NCBI GenBank assembly: GCA_017882905.1
Contig: JADGOO010000106.1
Span: 1-64,000, forward strand
Direction: 5' to 3'
Source of the DNA: Acidimicrobiia bacterium
GTDB lineage: Bacteria > Actinomycetota > Acidimicrobiia > IMCC26256 > PALSA-610
Length of the DNA: 64,000 nt
Below, piece by piece: positions 46,915 to 53,716 of this stretch; the stretch's first letter is position 1; each line of letters starts with the position of its first letter. The notes beneath the pieces are model-generated. The model was given only the letters and a program-made list of their open reading frames with translations, did no database searches and was not told where the DNA came from. A program made the translations under genes and the position numbers.

Positions 46915-47477
46915 ACGAACCCGACGACGCCGTGTACCAGCCGCAGGTCGGCGACACCGAGGCCATCCTGCTCGAGTTGAGGGAGAAGATCGAACAGGCG
47001 GGCACGCTGCCGCTGTCGTCGTCTCCGCGTGTGAATCGCGACGAGGTGCTCGCCGAGCTCGACGACGCGCTCAACACGCTGCCGCTCGAGATCCGCGAAG
47101 CGCGCTGGATCCTCAAGGAGCGCGACGAGGTGATCGCGCGCGCCCACAAAGAGGCCGACGAGATCATCGAGGCGGCACGGGAGCGCGCGGCCCGGATGGT
47201 CGAGCGGACCGAGGTGGTGCGCGAGGCCCGCCGCGCGGCCGACCACATCGTGACCGAGGCCGAAGATCGCGCCCGCGTGCTGCGCCTCGAAGCCGAGGAC
47301 TACGTCGACCAGAAGCTGGCCGCGTTCGAGGTGGTGCTCGACCGCACCATGCAGGCGGTGCAGAAGGGTCGCGAGAAGCTCCAGGTGCACGTGGGCACGC
47401 CGGCGCTCGCCGAACCGGTCTTCGACGCCGAGTCCGAGGCCGATCAGGCTGCGTTCTTCGACCAGGACGACTTCTGA
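46911..47477 (+). CDS. Coiled-coil protein (F0-b/DivIVA-like), 188 aa
   Basis: GTG overlapping the coaD stop; long helical WILKERDEVIARAHKEADEIIEAARERAARMVERTEVVREARR. Confidence 0.8.
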   Translation: MNEPDDAVYQPQVGDTEAILLELREKIEQAGTLPLSSSPRVNRDEVLAELDDALNTLPLEIREARWILKERDEVIARAHKEADEIIEAARERAARMVERTEVVREARRAADHIVTEAEDRARVLRLEAEDYVDQKLAAFEVVLDRTMQAVQKGREKLQVHVGTPALAEPVFDAESEADQAAFFDQDDF

Positions 47478-47481
47478 GCGG

Positions 47482-49194
47482 TCAGGTCCCCGCCAACGCT
47501 GCGCAGCTCTGCTGCGAGCGGGCGATCACCGCACTCCACGCCCGCGACTGGAAGTAGCTGCTGTCGTTGAGCTTGTCGAGCGGCACCGCATCGGTGAGGT
47601 GGTCCACGAGACAGGTCGCGAAGGTGAGTCGCAGCCGGTCGTGCGACTTGACCACATCACGAGCCGCTTCGCCGAGGATGGCGCTTCGGAAGGCGAGCAG
47701 CGCGTAGGCCGTCTTCGCTCGGTGGGTGACGAGCTTCGCCGCCGGACCCGGATCGCACGCCTGCACCGCGATCTGGTTGCCGCTCGTGGTGAACGTGGCC
47801 TTGATCGCGGGCACGGCCGTCCGCCACGCCTCGAGCTCGGTCGCCATCGTGGCCGCGGCCGACGCGTCGGTGCCCACCCATTCGAGGGCCATGCAGCTCC
47901 GGCCCGCCTGCTGGTAACGCGTGACCGAATCGCCGGCCCATCCGCCGATCGCCTGCAGCGCGGCGCGGGCGTCGCCGTGCTCGCTGAGCATGAGGTACCA
48001 GCTGACTGCACCGAACTCGCCATCGTGGTGCACCTGCGTGGCACCCGTGAGCGCGGGCTGGGGCACCGTGACGGGTTGGCGGCCTTCGACGTACACCGAC
48101 GGCTCGATCACCTGGAGCTCGTCGCGAGGAGGGTTGGCGAAAGCGGCGTCGAGCGACGACGTTCCCGGTGTCACCGCGCGCAGCACCGCCACGAACTCGG
48201 GACCGAAGTCATAGGGCCACTCTTGGTTGAGGCTCAAGACGTCGGGGACACCCTTCAGGTCGACCGAGCCGCCGAGGGCCGACTGCTGTTTGTCGTACGC
48301 CGCCTGATCCGACTTCGACAGCGACTGCTCGTAACGGTTCTCCACGTCGACGGCGTCACCTTCGTAGAGCGCCGTCACCGCATCGGTCTGGTGGTCGGAG
48401 CCGAAGCGCTCCACCTTCTGGAGATCGAAGTGCTGGTCCTGCAGCGCATGGGTGAGCTCGTGCACCACGGTCACTCGCGTCGAGACGTCGAGGGTGGTGC
48501 CGCGGATCGTGACCTTCTTGGTGCGGTCGCTGTAGAACGCCAGCACGGTCTGGCCCTGGAGCTGGTCGTTGGCGGCGGCGAGGTCGATGTTGCCCTCCGC
48601 GAGGCCGAGCGCGCGCATGTAGCCGATCTCCGCTCGCATCTCGCGGCGCGCCGCGGCGGCCGATTGCGTCGGCGAGTCGCCGATGGTGACGAGCTTGCGG
48701 AAGGCCGCGGGGGAGAGGAAGTCGACCTCCACGGGGTGCTCGAAGGTGAGGCCGCGGGCCTGCTCGACGAAGTGCACGAGCGGCAGGACGCGGGCGTCCC
48801 ACTTCGACGGGTAGGTGGGTCCGCTCGCGCGGCCCCACAGCAACGCCAGGAGCCCGCCGCCGACGGCGAGCATGATCACGAGCGGGATGACCACGGCGAA
48901 CCGGCCGTGGGCCCGGCGCGGTGCGGGCGGTGCCGGCGGGGCGGGCGGGAAGGGCGGTCCCGGCGAGAAGCCCGGTCCCGGCGGGGGCCCGAACCCGGGT
49001 GCAGCCGAAGGAGGTGCTCCGAGGGGCGGTGGCGAGGCGAACGTCGGCGGCGCCATCGGTGCGCTCGAGCCGGGTGCGCCCGGGGCAGGGGAAGGGGTCG
49101 CGGCGAACGCGGCGGGCAGCGCCATCGAGCAGTGGCTGCAGTACGGGCGCCAGTCGTCGTTCGGAGCTCCACATGCCCCACACGTGGTCGTCAT
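47482..49194 (-). CDS. Membrane-anchored HExxH metallopeptidase-like protein with N-terminal zinc ribbon and Pro-rich linker
   Basis: CGACGAPNDDWRPYCSHC, Pro/Gly-rich 80 aa, TM VVIPLVIMLAVGGGLLALLWG, VVHELTHALQDQHFD. Confidence 0.82.
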   Translation of the reverse strand: MTTTCGACGAPNDDWRPYCSHCSMALPAAFAATPSPAPGAPGSSAPMAPPTFASPPPLGAPPSAAPGFGPPPGPGFSPGPPFPPAPPAPPAPRRAHGRFAVVIPLVIMLAVGGGLLALLWGRASGPTYPSKWDARVLPLVHFVEQARGLTFEHPVEVDFLSPAAFRKLVTIGDSPTQSAAAARREMRAEIGYMRALGLAEGNIDLAAANDQLQGQTVLAFYSDRTKKVTIRGTTLDVSTRVTVVHELTHALQDQHFDLQKVERFGSDHQTDAVTALYEGDAVDVENRYEQSLSKSDQAAYDKQQSALGGSVDLKGVPDVLSLNQEWPYDFGPEFVAVLRAVTPGTSSLDAAFANPPRDELQVIEPSVYVEGRQPVTVPQPALTGATQVHHDGEFGAVSWYLMLSEHGDARAALQAIGGWAGDSVTRYQQAGRSCMALEWVGTDASAAATMATELEAWRTAVPAIKATFTTSGNQIAVQACDPGPAAKLVTHRAKTAYALLAFRSAILGEAARDVVKSHDRLRLTFATCLVDHLTDAVPLDKLNDSSYFQSRAWSAVIARSQQSCAALAGT

Positions 49195-49499
49195 TGAGAA
49201 CGCTTGCCTCTCCTCGGGGCCGGCCTGGAGGGCGGCTGGCCTGCTAAGATGCCTCTCACCTCGCGGCCCGGCGGCTACCGTGCCGGCCCGTGTTCGGTTC
49301 TGTGGTGCGTCCGGTGTCCCGCCGGACATCTCGTGCCGTCGCTCGCCGTTGGCGCCGGCGCAGCGCCACCGCGCGGAGCCGGGCAACGGGATGCAGGAGC
49401 CGCCCGGACAGCCCGACATCGCCACGATCCACCCGGCCGACCCTCTGTTCATCGGCATGCCGGGCCCCCGCCGTACACCGATCCGAGCAACGAGCCCCG

Positions 49500-50006
49500 A
49501 TGACCAACTCCGATCCCTGGCGCGTCCCGGTCACCGATCTGCTGTCGCGGATCGGCGCCCAGCGCGCGGTCGAGATCTCCGCGCCCGCCGGCGAGCTCGG
49601 TACGGGGGCGGCCACGGTCAGCGACGGTACGCCCGTCGAGCTCGAAGTGCTGCTCGAACGGGTCCCGGAAGGCATCGTCGCCCGGGGCCGCGTCCACGCC
49701 ACCTGGCGAGCCGAGTGCAGCCGCTGCCTCGCCCCCGCGACCGGCGAGATCACCGTCGGAGTCGACGAGCTGTTCGAGCGCGAGCCGGTGCCCGGTGAGA
49801 CCTACCCGCTGACGGCCGAGGCCCTCGACCTCGAACCGCTCGTGCGCGATGCCATCGTGCTCGAGCTGCCGGGCGCGCCGTTGTGCCGCGACGACTGCGC
49901 CGGACTGTGCGCAGTGTGCGGCGTTGACCACAACCTCGTCACGTGCGACTGCACGGTCGACGAATCCGACCCGCGCTGGGCGGCCCTCGGGTCGCTCGAG
50001 CTCTGA
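49500..50006 (+). CDS. DUF177/YceD family protein
   Basis: AECSRCLAPATGEITVGVDELF, CRDDCAGLCAVCGVDHNLVTCDC; located before rpmF. Confidence 0.92.
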   Translation: MTNSDPWRVPVTDLLSRIGAQRAVEISAPAGELGTGAATVSDGTPVELEVLLERVPEGIVARGRVHATWRAECSRCLAPATGEITVGVDELFEREPVPGETYPLTAEALDLEPLVRDAIVLELPGAPLCRDDCAGLCAVCGVDHNLVTCDCTVDESDPRWAALGSLEL

Positions 50007-50030
50007 AGCGGCCCGAACAGGAGCATTGCG

Positions 50031-50210
50031 ATGCCCGTCCCGAAGCGGAAACTGACCCGGTCGCGCACTCGGTCGCGCCGGTCGGCGAACTTGCGCCTGG
50101 AGCCCGCGGCGCACTCGCTGTGCCCGAACTGCGGTAACTCGAAGCTGCCCCACACCGTCTGCGCGAACTGCGGGTGGTACCGCGGTCGCCAGGTCATCGA
50201 CGTCGAGTAG
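50031..50210 (+). CDS. rpmF: 50S ribosomal protein L32 (59 aa; absent from the supplied ORF track)
   Basis: Own translation: MPVPKRKLTRSRTRSRRSANLRLEPAAHSLCPNCGNSKLPHTVCANCGWYRGRQVIDVE. Confidence 0.95.
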   Translation: MPVPKRKLTRSRTRSRRSANLRLEPAAHSLCPNCGNSKLPHTVCANCGWYRGRQVIDVE

Positions 50211-50226
50211 CGGCGGAGCTGCGGCG

Positions 50227-51228
50227 TTGCGTCCGGTCATCGCGATCGACGCGATGGGCGGTGATCGCGCGCCCCACGAGATCGTGGCCGGCGCGCTGGC
50301 GGCGCGCGACGCCGTGGGTGTCGACGTGCTGCTCGTCGGCGACGACGCCGCGGTCCGCGCCGAGCTGCCCGGTGGCGAACCTCCCGCCGGCGTGAGCCTG
50401 CTGGCCACCACCGAAGTCATCGCCATGCACGAAGACCCCGCCGCGGCGGTACGGGCCAAGCGCGACAGCTCGATCGTGCGCGCCGCCGAGGTCGTGCGTG
50501 ACGGCCGGGCCCACGCCTTCGTGGGCGCAGGCAACACCGGCGCCACGATGGCCGCCGCGCTGTTGCGCTTCGGCCGCATTCGGGGCGCGGCCCGCCCGGC
50601 GATCGCCGTGCCGATCCCGATCGCCGGATCCGCTCGCCGCCAGCTGCTCGTCGACGGCGGCGCCACCGTCGATCCGCAACCTGAGTGGCTCGTGCAGTGG
50701 GCACATCTCGGTCGCGCCTACGCCCGGCTGCGCCTCGGCGTCGAGAACCCCACGGTCGGGCTCCTGTCGAACGGCGAGGAAGCGGGTAAGGGCGATGCGC
50801 TGCGCAAGGCCGCGTACGCACGCTTCGAAGCCGAGGTGCCGGAGTTCGTCGGCAACGTGGAAGGCCGCGACCTGTCGCGTGTCGCGGCCGACGTGATCGT
50901 CACCGACGGTTTCACGGGCAACGTCGCGCTGAAGACGATCGAGGGGGCGATGATGGGCATCGCCGGGCTGGTGTTCTCCGTGCTCGACGAACCCGACTTC
51001 GCCGAGATCTCCGGGCCCATCAAGCTGCGCCTCCTCGAAGCCGCGTCCGATCTGCTCCCCGACAACACGGGTGGGGCGCTGCTGCTTGGTGTCCAAGGCG
51101 TCTGCGTGATCTCGCACGGGTCGTCGTCGGCGAACGCGATCGTGAACGCGGTGCGCGTGGCTGCCGCGTGCGTGGAAGCCGATGTCGTCGAATCGCTCGC
51201 CGGCTCGTTGCGCCGAGCGGCGGTCTAG
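50227..51228 (+). CDS. plsX: Phosphate acyltransferase PlsX
   Basis: IAIDAMGGDRAPHEIVAGAL, GNTGATMAAALLRFGRI. Confidence 0.95.
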   Translation: MRPVIAIDAMGGDRAPHEIVAGALAARDAVGVDVLLVGDDAAVRAELPGGEPPAGVSLLATTEVIAMHEDPAAAVRAKRDSSIVRAAEVVRDGRAHAFVGAGNTGATMAAALLRFGRIRGAARPAIAVPIPIAGSARRQLLVDGGATVDPQPEWLVQWAHLGRAYARLRLGVENPTVGLLSNGEEAGKGDALRKAAYARFEAEVPEFVGNVEGRDLSRVAADVIVTDGFTGNVALKTIEGAMMGIAGLVFSVLDEPDFAEISGPIKLRLLEAASDLLPDNTGGALLLGVQGVCVISHGSSSANAIVNAVRVAAACVEADVVESLAGSLRRAAV

Positions 51229-51231
51229 GCG

Positions 51232-51543
51232 ATGCCCGCCGAGACCCACAGCCATGGTCACGGCCTCGACCGCAGCGACGTGAGCGCGCTCGTCGTGGAA
51301 CGCCTCGCCGAGCTCCTCGGCCGCGACCCCGACGACCTTCGGCCCGAGCTGCGCTTGCGGGACGACCTCGACGCCGACGATCTCGTCGTGCTCGATCTCG
51401 TGGAGGCCGTGGAACAAGAGCTCGGCGAGCGCATGGTGGGCCTGCACCTCGACGACGACGATCTCGTGGAGCTCGAGACGGTCGGCGAGCTGATCGACTG
51501 CGTGTGCGATCACCTCGGCGTCGCCGGCGGGTCGGGCCGGTGA
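51232..51543 (+). CDS. Acyl-carrier-protein-like protein lacking the phosphopantetheine serine
   Basis: DDLDADDLVVLDLVEAVEQELGERM aligns to ACP helix II, but DSL is DDL; position between plsX and rnc. Confidence 0.85.
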   Translation: MPAETHSHGHGLDRSDVSALVVERLAELLGRDPDDLRPELRLRDDLDADDLVVLDLVEAVEQELGERMVGLHLDDDDLVELETVGELIDCVCDHLGVAGGSGR

Positions 51544-52334
51544 GCGACATCGATCTCACCCAGCTCGCCGCCCGCGCCGAGCTCGAGCGCGTGCTCGGCG
51601 TGACGTTCCGAGACCCGTCGCTGCTGCTGCGATCCCTGGCCCACCGTTCCTGGTGCGCCGAGAACGGCGAGGTGGCGAGCAATGAGCGGCTCGAGTTCCT
51701 CGGCGACTCCGTGCTCGGCCTGGTGGTCACCAACCACGTGTTCGCGCATTTCCCCGGTCTTCCCGAAGGGCAGCTCTCCGAGGTGCGTGCCGGCGTCGTG
51801 AACGCCCGCACGCTCGCCGAGGTCGCATCCGAGCTGGCGCTCGGCGATCACCTGCTCCTCGGCAAGGGTGAAGACGCCGCCGGCGGCCGGACCAAGCAAT
51901 CGATCCTGGCCGACGCGCTCGAGGCCGTCATCGCCGCCATCTACCTCGATGCCGGCTTCGCCGAGGCCGAGCGGTTCGTGATGCGGGTCCTGTTGACCCG
52001 TATCGACGAGGCGGCCAGCGGACCGGGTGGGCGCGACTACAAGACCCGGCTCCAGGAGCTGGCCGCCTCCCGATCGCTCGGCCGGCCCCGGTACCACGTG
52101 CGCGACGAGGGGCCCGACCACGCCAAGACATTCTTCGCCACCGTGCTGCTCGACGGCGCCCCATCGGGGGAGGGCGAGGGCCGTTCCAAGAAGGAAGCCG
52201 AGCAGGCCGCGGCGTGGATGGCCCACGAGCACCTCACGGGGGCGTCCGCTTCGGGGCTACCGTCGCCCTCGCCGTCGGGCGACCAGCACGCGCTCGACAC
52301 GGCGATCGGTTCTGAGGAGAGTGCGGGCACATGA
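51540..52334 (+). CDS. rnc: Ribonuclease III
   Basis: NERLEFLGDSVLGLVV, C-terminal dsRBD DYKTRLQELAASRSLGRPRYHV. Confidence 0.96.
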   Translation: MSDIDLTQLAARAELERVLGVTFRDPSLLLRSLAHRSWCAENGEVASNERLEFLGDSVLGLVVTNHVFAHFPGLPEGQLSEVRAGVVNARTLAEVASELALGDHLLLGKGEDAAGGRTKQSILADALEAVIAAIYLDAGFAEAERFVMRVLLTRIDEAASGPGGRDYKTRLQELAASRSLGRPRYHVRDEGPDHAKTFFATVLLDGAPSGEGEGRSKKEAEQAAAWMAHEHLTGASASGLPSPSPSGDQHALDTAIGSEESAGT

Positions 52335-52349
52335 GCGAGGGTGGGCGTG

Positions 52350-53192
52350 ATGCCGGAGCTACCTGAGATCGAGGCGTTACGGCGTGAGCTCGAGAAGGAT
52401 CTCTCGGGGCGAAAGATCAAGACGGTCGACCTCACGTCGCTGAAGTGCGTGCCGCGGTACCGCACGAAGAAGGCGTTCACCGACCCCATCGAGGGTCGCA
52501 AGATCCTCGGCCTGGAGCGGCGCGGGCCGTTCCTCGTGATGCGCCTCGAGGGCGGCGACGCCGTCGTCATGGATCTCGGGCCGCAGGCGTCGTTGCAGCG
52601 CGCCACGGGCCGCCAGGCGGTCACCAAGGCCACCCAGATCGTGGTCACGTTCACCCAGGGCGGCCAGCTGCGGCTGGTCGACCCGAAGGGCGCTTCCGAG
52701 GCGTGGGTGCTGCCCGCGGCCGAGCTGTCCGGCGCGCCTGAGCTGGCCGGCCTCGGGATCGACCCGCTCGAAGCGGCGATGTCGTGGGAGACGTTCGGGC
52801 GCCTGATCTGGCAGCGGCACGCCAAGCTGAAGCCGCTGTTGATGGATCGCCAGGTGATCGTGGGCATCGGGCCCGTGTACGCCGACGAGATCTTGTTCGC
52901 GGCCGGGCTGCGCCACGACCGCGACAGCGACAAGCTCACCGAACAGGAGATCCGGCGCCTGTACCGGGCGATCGTGGAGACGATGCAGGACGCGGTGAAG
53001 TACCGCATGTCGCCGGCGGGTGTGGCGGCGAACAAGGCGGCGACGTCGGGCGACCCGTTCGACGACGACAGCGCCGAGCACTTCAAAGTGTTCGAGCGTG
53101 ACGGCGAAGCGTGCCGGCGGTGCCGTCACCACATCGTGAAGCTCCGGATCGGCGGCCGCGCGACCTACTTCTGCGAAGCCTGCCAAGTCTGA
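52350..53192 (+). CDS. Fpg/Nei-family DNA glycosylase, divergent
   Basis: N-terminal PELPEIE, H2TH region LKPLLMDRQVIVGIGPVYADEILFAAG, zinc finger CRRCRHHIVKLRIGGRATYFCEACQ. Confidence 0.85.
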   Translation: MPELPEIEALRRELEKDLSGRKIKTVDLTSLKCVPRYRTKKAFTDPIEGRKILGLERRGPFLVMRLEGGDAVVMDLGPQASLQRATGRQAVTKATQIVVTFTQGGQLRLVDPKGASEAWVLPAAELSGAPELAGLGIDPLEAAMSWETFGRLIWQRHAKLKPLLMDRQVIVGIGPVYADEILFAAGLRHDRDSDKLTEQEIRRLYRAIVETMQDAVKYRMSPAGVAANKAATSGDPFDDDSAEHFKVFERDGEACRRCRHHIVKLRIGGRATYFCEACQV

Positions 53193-53266
53193 CGACCGAC
53201 GCCCCCAACCGCGGCTTGCTCGAGCGCACCGGTGGGAGCGACCCGTACGCTCACCAGAAGCTACGA

Positions 53267-53548
53267 ATGACGTCCTCTGAAGCGGTTCGCGCGCACGTCT
53301 GGGTGTCCGGACGGGTCCAGGGAGTCTGGTTCCGCGACGCCTGCCGGGACCGGGCCCGTGCCGAGCGCGTCACGGGCTGGGTGCGCAACCTCATCGATGG
53401 ACGGGTCGAGGCGGTGTTCGAGGGTCCTGTCGCGGCCGTCGACCGGATGGTCGCCTGGTGCCATGAGGGACCGCCGCGAGCCCACGTGATCGACGTCGAG
53501 GCGCGCCGCGAAGTCGCACTCGGCGAGGCGTCGTTCACGGTGCGTTGA
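53267..53548 (+). CDS. acyP: Acylphosphatase
   Basis: AHVWVSGRVQGVWFRDACRDRARAERVTGWVRNLIDGRVEAVFEG. Confidence 0.94.
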   Translation: MTSSEAVRAHVWVSGRVQGVWFRDACRDRARAERVTGWVRNLIDGRVEAVFEGPVAAVDRMVAWCHEGPPRAHVIDVEARREVALGEASFTVR

Positions 53549-53570
53549 GGGCCCCTGCGCCCGTTCTGGT

Positions 53571-53603
53571 GAGCGCACGGGTCGCTCAGCGACGTGTGCG
53601 CTC
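53571..53603 (+). terminator. Strong stem-loop GAGCGCAC-gg-GTCGC-tca-GCGAC-gt-GTGCGCTC after acyP
   Basis: 13 paired bases with one 2x2 internal loop and a triloop, 23 nt after the acyP stop; no U-tract. Confidence 0.6.
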
Positions 53604-53716
53604 GAGCAAGCCGCGAAACGGGGGTGACGCGGTCCGCGGGTGGGGGAGAGGGGGCGCCTACGATCTGTCCCGGGAGGAGGGGCGCGCGCCGACCGGCGTG
53701 CTCCGACGGTGCATCT

